DNA of 44,408 nt, taken from Bryobacterales bacterium. Lineage in GTDB: Bacteria > Acidobacteriota > Terriglobia > Bryobacterales > Bryobacteraceae. Below, in pieces: positions 1 through 6,729 of the stretch; the first letter of the stretch is position 1, and each line of letters opens with the position of its first letter. The stretch covers positions 1 through 44,408 of the forward strand of contig JADLCF010000216.1 in NCBI GenBank assembly GCA_020847315.1, read 5' to 3'. A program made the translations under genes and the position numbers. The notes beneath the pieces were generated by a model that made no database searches, was not told the origin of the DNA, and saw only the letters and a list, made by a program, of their open reading frames with translations.

Positions 1-1
1 A

Positions 2-130
2 CAGTGTACTCAGTCCGAGTTCGAGTTTGCATCCCATTGTTCTCGCCGGGTGGTGGCCAATTTCGAAGGGGGCACCCACTCCTCGGATGCGGGCCTTTTG
101 CTGTTGCGCGAGGTGGCTTCGAAGTTGTAG
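2..130 (+). pseudogene. IS1380-family transposase, N-terminal fragment
   Basis: From base 2 the frame reads through TQSEFEF, then RRVVANFEGG and SSDAGLLLLREV, and stops at TAG 128-130. The motif R-K/R-VVA-x-F-x-GG followed by T/S-SDAG-LLLREVD is the well-known N-terminus of IS1380-type DDE transposases, which are about 430-480 residues long. Here the reading frame breaks just after the LLLREV motif, where intact proteins continue with DRRLGL, and nothing recognisable follows in any frame. The gene start lies to the left of the window. It is a dead remnant marking the left side of an accessory region. The family assignment rests on this motif alone. Confidence 0.7.
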
Positions 131-329
131 TGACCTCCAGAGCATTTGATCTCGTCGAAGCAGCGCGCGAGCGGGCGGTGTTTAGGCGCCGCAACCGGGC
201 TGCAACGCGACAGGATAGCACGGCGAACAAGGAGCGAACAAAACTCCCATCGGATGTGATTGATAACCAAAGGCATGTGACTGTTGGAGCTGTGCCGAGT
301 TCGAGCTTCTCTACCCGCTGAGAAGGGCT
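131..329. other. Unassigned gap after the IS fragment
   Basis: This stretch lies between the broken transposase and the end of the Hsp70-like gene. I see no convincing gene. The open frames across it have no homology I recognise and mostly mirror the transposase remnant on the other strand. No strong terminator hairpin was found, although the minus-strand Hsp70-like gene must end its transcript around here. Confidence 0.4.
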
Positions 330-2204
330 CTACACGCCCGTCATCTGAGTTCGCTCTAGCGGCCCAGGCTTAGTGGCAGCACCGGCAAACTCCCGCAACA
401 TGAACCGTTCTTCTAGTACTGGGAGTGCCCCGCCAATCGCAACAGCCAACTGTGGATACTCTCTCTGGAAATCGGCGTCGAACTCCTGGATGGCCTCCGG
501 TACCGTTTCGGCAGGCTTGAATGTAATCGGGCGTCCCCCCAATTCCCAACGCTTATTGACAAGATCCTTCACCATGGGGAGACTAGCCCCACCGCCAGTC
601 AGTACAATCAGAGCCTGATCGGCCTTTCGCCACGTGGGATCGACGGATGCCAGAAATTTCCTGATCGCGTCCTCTATCGTCTGGCCAAACCTCTTCACCC
701 GTTCAAGGCTCAGAAATTCCTCCAGCTCGATAGATACGCTTTGGTCGGCAACAGTGAGATCAAGTCTGCCAGTAACAAAAAGCGTCTCTTTCATCCGCCG
801 TATGCCCAAGTGTCGAATCTCTGTCTCAAAGCGCTTTCGCATCCAATCCGCTAAACTCCCATCGGCTCTATTCAGCAACTCAGCGATGAGAATCTCGTCG
901 AGGATGTCGCCGGCCACCTTGACCGCGTCGCCACACGGCTCGACCGGGTAGGCCTTCCGACCTTTTGGACCCTGGACAGACCAAAACAACGAGAAATCTG
1001 TCGTACCTGCACCGACATCAACGATGAGGACCAGATTTCTGGCGTTGCGGTCGGCCATGATCCGTCCAGACCCTGCGGCGATAGGTTCGAGCAGACCTTT
1101 TGGAAACGTCTCCGAACGAGCGTTGTACCCATCGAGCAAGTAAAGGAGTTCCTTCTCGTGAAGCTCTGCCGCAGCGATCGCCTTCTTTAGCGACGTGGCA
1201 GGTATCCCCTTGGCCCAATGCCCATGAAAAGTGTCCGCGAGCACCTGCGCCCGGATCAAAAGTCTGGCCAGGATAGGTGCAGCCCACGCTCGTTGGGTCT
1301 CCCTCCACGCAGGAATCGTAAATCGCCGACGCAAATACCGGGAGTGGCCGCGGACTTCCAGTTCAGAGACGGCCAAATCCGTTATGTAGCCCAGGTAGAA
1401 GCAGATTGCGTCTTCGTAGCTCAAATCGATCGTCGTGGGGTTGATCTCGGGTTCGAGCTTAAGAATTCGAAGATCCTGCTCGACACTGATCAGCGTCAGT
1501 TGCTGTTTTACGGAATCCAACCGTCTCCTACTCGCATTCCCAACAACGCCCGCTTCCATACTTTTCAGCATGGCCGAAGAGCCCGCATGCATGAGCCCGT
1601 CATCCGAAATCCAGACCGACGATGCTACCGTATAGACTGCACGATCGATGTCATTGTCGCGTCGCCCCAGCGCAATCTCCACCAAGTCGACGTCCTCGAA
1701 TGAGTCACCGTTTACAGACGCCGCGAAGGCCTTCGATTTGGCTGTCCCAAAGTCGAGACAAAGAACGAATTCACCGCCTGGCGGAGAGGACTGGGTCCAG
1801 GCCGTTCCATCGACCTCAAAGGACAAGTCCGACGCAGCATAAATCGACCCGACCGGAGCTTGCAACGACTGCCTCTCTCCCGTTCCGGCAGAGTCGACTG
1901 GCTCATGTACTTCTCCAGCGGGTGCAGGCATCTCAATGATTGGGGTCGGCGAGACCTCGTCAACTTCGAGTTCGCTTTCGGGGGCCGTGCTTATCTGCTC
2001 ATCAAGAAATGCTGAATCGGGGATGGGATCTAAGCTCCGGATAGCTTCCGCTGGCGCCGAGGCGAATTCAACCAGATACCGAAGCGCTTCGCGCTCCGAC
2101 TTCGAGCACACCCCCCTGAATCGTGGGGATTCGAGATTCAAGTCGTCTTCCAATCGCTCCAGGAAGCTGCGTACCAGCAGTCTCGCTAATTCCAGATTCA
2201 TCAT
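330..2204 (-). CDS. Hsp70-like (actin-fold) ATPase without substrate-binding domain
   Basis: A 624-residue protein with the ATPase signatures of the Hsp70/actin superfamily: phosphate-1 at about 148-158 (LCLDFGTAKSK), phosphate-2 at about 394-404 (IVDVGAGTTDF), the adenosine motif at about 533-540 (VLTGGGAS) and a closing AVAIGGA at about 587-593. The nucleotide-binding domain ends about 30 residues before the C-terminus, so the beta-sandwich substrate-binding domain and lid of DnaK are absent. Instead there is an acidic, proline-containing N-terminal extension of about 145 residues. It is therefore not a housekeeping DnaK. It lies 14 bases after the stop of 2219-3676 on the same strand, so the two are probably one operon. 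The partner's GrpE-like C-terminus suggests a matched ATPase/exchange-factor pair. The start at 2204 is the first of two adjacent ATG codons. The client or process is unknown. Confidence 0.85.
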   Translation of the reverse strand: MMNLELARLLVRSFLERLEDDLNLESPRFRGVCSKSEREALRYLVEFASAPAEAIRSLDPIPDSAFLDEQISTAPESELEVDEVSPTPIIEMPAPAGEVHEPVDSAGTGERQSLQAPVGSIYAASDLSFEVDGTAWTQSSPPGGEFVLCLDFGTAKSKAFAASVNGDSFEDVDLVEIALGRRDNDIDRAVYTVASSVWISDDGLMHAGSSAMLKSMEAGVVGNASRRRLDSVKQQLTLISVEQDLRILKLEPEINPTTIDLSYEDAICFYLGYITDLAVSELEVRGHSRYLRRRFTIPAWRETQRAWAAPILARLLIRAQVLADTFHGHWAKGIPATSLKKAIAAAELHEKELLYLLDGYNARSETFPKGLLEPIAAGSGRIMADRNARNLVLIVDVGAGTTDFSLFWSVQGPKGRKAYPVEPCGDAVKVAGDILDEILIAELLNRADGSLADWMRKRFETEIRHLGIRRMKETLFVTGRLDLTVADQSVSIELEEFLSLERVKRFGQTIEDAIRKFLASVDPTWRKADQALIVLTGGGASLPMVKDLVNKRWELGGRPITFKPAETVPEAIQEFDADFQREYPQLAVAIGGALPVLEERFMLREFAGAATKPGPLERTQMTGV

Positions 2205-2218
2205 TCGCTATCCTTCCG

Positions 2219-3676
2219 TTAGTCAGCCGGCTCTACTAATGCCTTTCGGAGAATCCTGCGTCCACCGCTGGCGCCGGGAGCATCGACAGCCGGTCGGATC
2301 AGTCGTACGGTACGAACGCCGGCTATTGAGCCGGCAACCACCTCATGTTCCAGGGGTGTAAACTCCACGATATCGCCGGCCTTGCCTCGAATCGAAAGTT
2401 CCCGGACCTTGGTGATGCCATCAAGGGCGTTAACCATACTGCGGACACCACCCAGTAGGCTCTCCACAGAGAGCGCAGACTGTGGCGACATTACCGTGAT
2501 TTCGGGGAGAGCATCCGATTGAACCCGCTCCGCCATTGCACCGAGCCGCTGCCCACTGATCAGTAGATCCCCGAGCGTCTCATCAAAAGCGAGCATCTGG
2601 CTTTCCGCCGCAAGAGTGCTCTTCTTTCGTGGTTGGATTCCTGAGAGCCATTGAGCCAACTCATCGGGAAGGCCCGGCAGGCGCTGGAGCAACTCTTTAG
2701 TCTGCGCACGCGCCCACCTCTCTCCTCCGGCGGAGACTACCAGCATTGAGAAGAGCTTCTCGTCGGAAACGCCAGCTCGCACTAGCATTTCAAGAGCATC
2801 AGTAAGGTCTCTTGAAACGAGTGATGCGGCGGCAGACTGTTCCGCGAAGGATAACCAATCAACTTCTCGATACCATCCTCTAGCTACCTCCAGTGCGGAG
2901 TAGGTCTCGTGTGCGGTGGCGAGCGGGAATCGCGCTCTAATGAACTGATGGACCATGCCGAGTGACTCTTCAGCGACCTCGTTCAGCAGAGATGAATCAG
3001 TTGGAAGCCCATCATGCACGAAACAGTCGGTTAAGAAGCCCTTGAAGATGCTACCGACATCCTCACCGGGATCCTTCGTCGAGGAAGCATAGACTGTTCG
3101 CAGTCCTTCGAGTATTCGTCGCGCTCTTCGTGCTTTGCTGTCTCCCGGCCTCTCGGTATCAAAGGACAGCCTTCGAAGTGGTGAAGAGAGGTGCTTCAGT
3201 GTCGATGCGAGATCCTCACTGTTGCTGAGGAGCCCTTCGAGGCACTCCAGCCGGACCCGTTCCGATCCTTCCTCATGAATGGCACCCTTCGCCAGGTACT
3301 CTGCCAACCAGGGCGCACCGGCTAGTCGCCAGAGCGATGCGACGTAGTATCTATCATCGGGGTCATTTATCAGTTGGAGATCACCCAGTGGGTTTGTCAA
3401 AGATGAAGTTAGATGAACTGAAACCTTCTTCTGAAGCGGTTTAACCAGAGAGCCAATACGCGAAAGTGCTGCGACCGCGATGAGTCGCGCTTCTGAATTC
3501 GTGGGTTCAGCAGCAGCCCTCGAAAGTGTGGCGAGACCAATTTCAAAATCGGGTTCCTTGGCAGCCTGGTGCAGTTTCCTCAGTTTCATCAGAGAGGACA
3601 GCGCTCTTGACTGTTCTTCTGGACTGGCCCCACGTGCGAAGCTGTCCAACTCGTGTCTCATGCTTGTCTCTGACAT
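2219..3676 (-). CDS. Helical-repeat protein with GrpE-like C-terminal domain, partner of the Hsp70-like protein
   Basis: A 485-residue soluble protein. Residues 1 to about 330 are almost all amphipathic helices with repeated Leu/Ala spacing, resembling HEAT/ARM-type repeats. Residues about 380-485 differ: a helical segment (LLISGQRLGAMAERV) is followed by a beta-rich end with EFTPLEHEVV near 438-447, VRTVRLIRPA, and RRILRKALVEPA near 473-484. This order and spacing match the GrpE head domain (FDPxxHEAV, hydrophobic strands, GRxLRPAxVxV). I infer a nucleotide-exchange factor dedicated to the neighbouring Hsp70-like ATPase. GrpE proteins are normally about 180-200 residues without helical repeats, so the architecture is unusual. 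Codon use is less GC-rich than in the rest of the window. The GrpE match is by eye. A second possible ATG lies five codons downstream of the chosen start. Confidence 0.65.
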   Translation of the reverse strand: MSETSMRHELDSFARGASPEEQSRALSSLMKLRKLHQAAKEPDFEIGLATLSRAAAEPTNSEARLIAVAALSRIGSLVKPLQKKVSVHLTSSLTNPLGDLQLINDPDDRYYVASLWRLAGAPWLAEYLAKGAIHEEGSERVRLECLEGLLSNSEDLASTLKHLSSPLRRLSFDTERPGDSKARRARRILEGLRTVYASSTKDPGEDVGSIFKGFLTDCFVHDGLPTDSSLLNEVAEESLGMVHQFIRARFPLATAHETYSALEVARGWYREVDWLSFAEQSAAASLVSRDLTDALEMLVRAGVSDEKLFSMLVVSAGGERWARAQTKELLQRLPGLPDELAQWLSGIQPRKKSTLAAESQMLAFDETLGDLLISGQRLGAMAERVQSDALPEITVMSPQSALSVESLLGGVRSMVNALDGITKVRELSIRGKAGDIVEFTPLEHEVVAGSIAGVRTVRLIRPAVDAPGASGGRRILRKALVEPAD

Positions 3677-3746
3677 AGATCAGTCCAACCTCTCTCTTGG
3701 CCAACGGCTACCCTCGCGCCAGAGCAGCGACCTCGGAAGTCAAAAT

Positions 3747-3869
3747 CTACTCGACCAACGCCTTGAACACAGCGTCCGCTGCGTCCTTGTAGAACTCAAT
3801 ACTGATGCGGGTCCAGAGGTCGTCGAAATTCGGAAATTCGGGGACAGCACTGGCCGATGAACCGTGGGT
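3747..3869 (-). pseudogene. C-terminal remnant of a truncated gene upstream of the Hsp70-like pair
   Basis: On the minus strand an open stretch of 40 codons ends at stop 3749-3747, about 70 bases before the start of the helical-repeat gene. The last residues (PNFDDLWTRISIEFYKDA, then ADAVFKALVE) have the balanced composition of a real protein end. The frame closes upstream at 3872-3870 and there is no ATG, GTG or TTG start inside it. I read it as the tail of a third gene of the same operon, cut by a rearrangement close to base 3840, where the sequence changes to CGGGGACAGCAC. Family unknown. It could instead be chance coding-like sequence. Confidence 0.4.
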
Positions 3870-3950
3870 TCACCCCCGATCATGAGAATTAGCCGATCAA
3901 CGGTCCACATGAAGAATCAATAGGTTGCGGCTATTTTCAAGAGAGGCCAC

Positions 3951-4061
3951 GAGCCTGTCGGAATAAAGAATTCTCGAACCTAGAATCAATAACTTACGGA
4001 CGATCAGCTCCTCGTAAGTTATTGATTCTTCGTTGCGCCGCGTGTTCATTCCGACAGGCTC
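3951..4061. mobile_element. MITE-like element, 111 bp, 14-bp terminal inverted repeats, 4-bp target duplication
   Basis: The left end GAGCCTGTCGGAAT (3951-3964) is the perfect reverse complement of the right end (4048-4061). CCAC directly flanks both ends (3947-3950 and 4062-4065), as expected for a 4-bp target-site duplication. Inside is a second perfect inverted repeat of 17 bp, AGAATCAATAACTTACG at 3982-3998 against 4013-4029, with a 14-base loop. The element has no coding capacity, so it would need a transposase in trans. The parent family cannot be named from the ends alone. A further direct copy of AGAATCAATA lies outside at 3913-3922. Confidence 0.75.
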
Positions 4062-4065
4062 CCAC

Positions 4066-4928
4066 GCTTTCACTTTATGCTAACACACTGATTCCACATC
4101 GGTTACACTATCACAAGCGGGAATTTCGGCCGCTATCAGCCTCGTCAGGAGCGGCGCCTGGATGGTCCCGAACCGTCTCTCCTTCGCCATCTGAGGACGA
4201 ATTTCTAACCTCGCACCTCAGCCCGACGCCCTGATCTACGCCCAATTCTTGCGACCTTCTGAATCGCGATCACAGCCGGCCCAAAGGAATTTCCATCCTT
4301 CAGGCAATCGCATAACTCCAAAGCCGGCTATTACTTCGATCATCCGGGAAGGACACCCGCGCCACCGCACCGCCGGCACAAAGTCCGAATCCGCCCCTAC
4401 CACCGCTACCATCAAACGGACGCACAAACAGGCCTTGCAGCCCAACAAGAAACAGTCTCGCGCCCGCGAGTCGATCTCGCACAGCGAGTTCCCAGTGCGC
4501 AGCGGGCTCTCCAAGCACCTGCCCGCTTGCAGGTGCGGTCCCCGACGGCCACACCCGTCACACCGCGGAGACCATCGGCCCTTGACCCACAACCCTCGCC
4601 GCCGCACGCCATTTGAACTGCCATCCCGCCCCACCCGCGCGGAACCAAAAAAGCAGAGCGGCAGCGAGACCTTGTCACACTGGCCCCGTTTGGCCGGTGT
4701 GACGCCACCGTGCCGCTCCCGCTACCGAAAAGCCACCCCAAACCGACGCACTCCGCCAAGCCGATCACACGAGTTGCCGAGCGAAATCTCCCCTTCTCCT
4801 CAACCGCTTAGCGCCACACGCCACGAGTTCCGCTTCCACCCCTCCGTACAATCTCTCCGTAGTGCCGTAGTGCGAACCCTGGGCCATCCGGCCCATCGCA
4901 ACAGGCCCATCACGAGGAGACCGCGATC
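4066..4928. other. Gene-poor stretch with hairpins next to the MITE
   Basis: About 860 bases without a gene I can support. Long open frames exist on both strands (for example + 4249-4932 and - 4634-4236), but their translations are Arg/Pro/Ser-rich or Cys-rich low-complexity sequence typical of out-of-frame GC-rich DNA. Two clear hairpins are present: 4515-4522 with 4529-4536 (GCACCTGC, perfect 8-bp stem, 6-base loop) and 4674-4685 with 4692-4703 (12-bp stem with one G-U pair, loop CCGTTT). The end of the stretch carries a good ribosome binding site for the HTH fragment at 4929. I take it as a scar between mobile-element remnants. Confidence 0.4.
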
Positions 4929-5126
4929 ATGAAATCCACCAACCCGGAGCCGATCGAGTTCACGAAGAGATCCAACGAACGCGCCCGCGAGCAACGCCAA
5001 ACCGATTTCCTCCACTTCCTCGCCCAGGGCGAATCCATCGCCGACGCCTGCGCCCTTGTCGGCGTCACCGGCTGGTGCTACGAAAAATGGCGCAACCGCT
5101 CCCAAGGCTTCCGGGACGCCGCCGGG
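4929..5126 (+). pseudogene. Truncated phage/transposon-type helix-turn-helix protein
   Basis: The ATG at 4929 is preceded by GAGGAG nine bases upstream. The first 66 codons read like a real protein: charged helices, then FLAQGESIADACALVGVTG and YEKWRNRSQGFRD, a homeodomain-like HTH of the sort seen at the N-terminus of phage terminase small subunits and some transposase subunits. After about codon 66 the translation turns into Ala/Pro/Ser/Arg-rich nonsense, although the frame happens to stay open to 5771, inside the next gene. I infer that only the 5' end survives; the end coordinate is approximate. Terminase versus transposase cannot be decided. Confidence 0.5.
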
Positions 5127-5463
5127 CGCGTCCCGCTCGCCGCTGCCTCAGCCTCCAGCGAATGCGCTCCCGCCGCGCCGGTTCCATTCCTCTTACACAT
5201 GGCCATAACCCAGACAAACCCGGACAAAACTCCAGACGGCATCCCGCTCTTAAGTCTAGTGGAATCAGTCAGGTACGAGCAAAGCCACCCTGGTCTTGTC
5301 CGGCTTCGTTTTTTGCGCACCCGGACAAAACTCATCGCCGCGCGAGGCAACGGAGTACGCGATGGGCCGCCGGTTGCCAGCCGGCCCCCTTTACGGCTGG
5401 CTTCCCGACAGGCATTCAGTAGAATGAACCTAGATTCATCGCTCTGGCCTAACCGAAGCGCAC
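5127..5463. other. Non-coding scar with a 15-bp direct repeat
   Basis: There is no supportable gene between the HTH fragment and the TPR gene. ACCCGGACAAAACTC occurs twice in direct orientation at 5218-5232 and 5319-5333, and an inverted partial copy (TTGTCCGG, 5296-5303) can pair with the second repeat at 5321-5328. This looks like recombination or mobile-element debris, though it could also hold the promoter of the downstream TPR-ClC genes. No clear -35/-10 pair was recognised. Confidence 0.35.
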
Positions 5464-6711
5464 GTGGACCGGGAACCTCATCCAGACCGCCCTTCTTTGA
5501 AGGATCTGCTCGCCGGCAGCCAGTCCGGGGCCATCTCCGGGCAGGGTGTGCGGCATGCGTGGCAGTCTCTGCGCGCTCGGGTTCATCATCATCTGGTGCT
5601 CCACCCTCTCTTCGGCGAGGTGGGGCAACGGGCGCTGCTGATCTTCGCCGCGCTCTTCATCCTTTCGAGCGCGGCCGGCATTCTCAATGGGCGTTATTGG
5701 GAGGAGCGCGGCATGCTGGCCCGCGGGGAGTTCGAGCGCGCCCGCGGCCTCAATGCGCAAGGCCTGCATGAACAAGCGCTGCGCCACCTGCGCGCCGCCT
5801 TCCATCTTGAGCGCAAGAATCGCGATTACCGGATGGCGTTCACGTTGACCCTCATCCAGTTGGAGCGCTATGGCGAAGCCCGCATTCAACTGGACGAGAT
5901 TCTGCGGGACGACCCCACGAACGCGCCCGCCAACCTCCTGCTGGCCCGCATCGCCGCCGGCGATGGCGCTGCGAACATGGATAGCGCGGTGCAATATTTT
6001 CAGCGGGCCATCTATGGATTGTGGCCCGACAATCCCGCGCGTCACCGGATCGACACCCGCTTTGAACTCGCCCATTTCCTCGCCTCCGAAGATCGCATCG
6101 AAGAACTTCGCGCCGAACTGATCATCCTGGCGTCGGATATCCGGGACGATCCGGACCAGTTGCTCAATACCGGCTATCTGATGCTGTTTGCCCATGCCCC
6201 CGCACAGGCGGAAACCGTGTTCACCCGGGTTCTGGGCCGGTATCCACGCAATTCGGAAGCCCTCGCCGGGCTGGGTAAGGCGCAACTCGAAACCGGCAAT
6301 TTCGCCGCATCGGAGCAGACATTCCTGCGGGCAGCCCGTGCGAATCCGGAGAATCGGGAGGTCCGAAAACAGTTGGCGCTCGTTCAGCAGATTCGCGCGC
6401 TCAACCCCAAGCGCCGCGGCCTGGGTATCTACGTGAGTGCAGACCGCGCCGCTCATCTACTGAAAATCACACTGGACCGTCTAGCCGCGTGCGCGGATCG
6501 GGAATCGCTTCCGCCCGAAGCGCGAGACGATATGGCCGCGGCGGCCACGCATCTCGAAACGCGGCGCCGCGGCGCTCCCACCGCCGAATCCATTGACGCG
6601 CGGATTGAGCTTGCCATTCGTCTGTTTCACGATGGCAGCGATTTTTGCGTGAACCCGGCGGAGCAACCCGCCGTCGAACACCTCACACGGGCGCTGGCGG
6701 TGGAGCAGTAG
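5464..6711 (+). CDS. Membrane-anchored TPR-repeat protein
   Basis: A 415-residue protein. After a polar N-terminus there is one transmembrane helix at about residues 57-73 (ALLIFAALFILSSAAGI). The rest is helical with tetratricopeptide-type pairs, for example ALRHLRAAFHLERKN, APANLLLARIAAGDG and EALAGLGKAQLETGNFAASE followed by TFLRAARANPENREV. TPR domains are protein-protein scaffolds; this one would face the periplasm or stay cytoplasmic depending on topology. The frame opens with GTG at 5464 without an obvious ribosome binding site, so the start is uncertain, but the helix must be included. The ClC gene follows after 18 bases, so co-transcription is likely. Specific role unknown. Confidence 0.8.
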   Translation: MDREPHPDRPSLKDLLAGSQSGAISGQGVRHAWQSLRARVHHHLVLHPLFGEVGQRALLIFAALFILSSAAGILNGRYWEERGMLARGEFERARGLNAQGLHEQALRHLRAAFHLERKNRDYRMAFTLTLIQLERYGEARIQLDEILRDDPTNAPANLLLARIAAGDGAANMDSAVQYFQRAIYGLWPDNPARHRIDTRFELAHFLASEDRIEELRAELIILASDIRDDPDQLLNTGYLMLFAHAPAQAETVFTRVLGRYPRNSEALAGLGKAQLETGNFAASEQTFLRAARANPENREVRKQLALVQQIRALNPKRRGLGIYVSADRAAHLLKITLDRLAACADRESLPPEARDDMAAAATHLETRRRGAPTAESIDARIELAIRLFHDGSDFCVNPAEQPAVEHLTRALAVEQ

Positions 6712-6729
6712 CAGCGGAAGATTGACGTC

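Noticed and set aside
3480-3860. Plus-strand open frame antisense to the helical-repeat gene
   Set aside because: Lies mostly opposite a well-supported coding frame and shows no motif.
4079-4192. Minus-strand 37-residue peptide (starts MAKERRFGTIQAPLL)
   Set aside because: Plausible composition, but too short, no ribosome binding site and no recognisable family; may be a fragment.
4236-4634. Minus-strand open frame of 132 codons, Cys-rich
   Set aside because: The last 25 residues look protein-like, but the cysteines show no regular zinc-finger spacing, there is no ribosome binding site and no known family; kept out as too weak.
4249-4932. Plus-strand open frame of 227 codons
   Set aside because: Translation is rich in Arg, Pro, Ser and His without any hydrophobic core or motif; typical of non-coding frames in GC-rich DNA, and it overlaps two hairpins.
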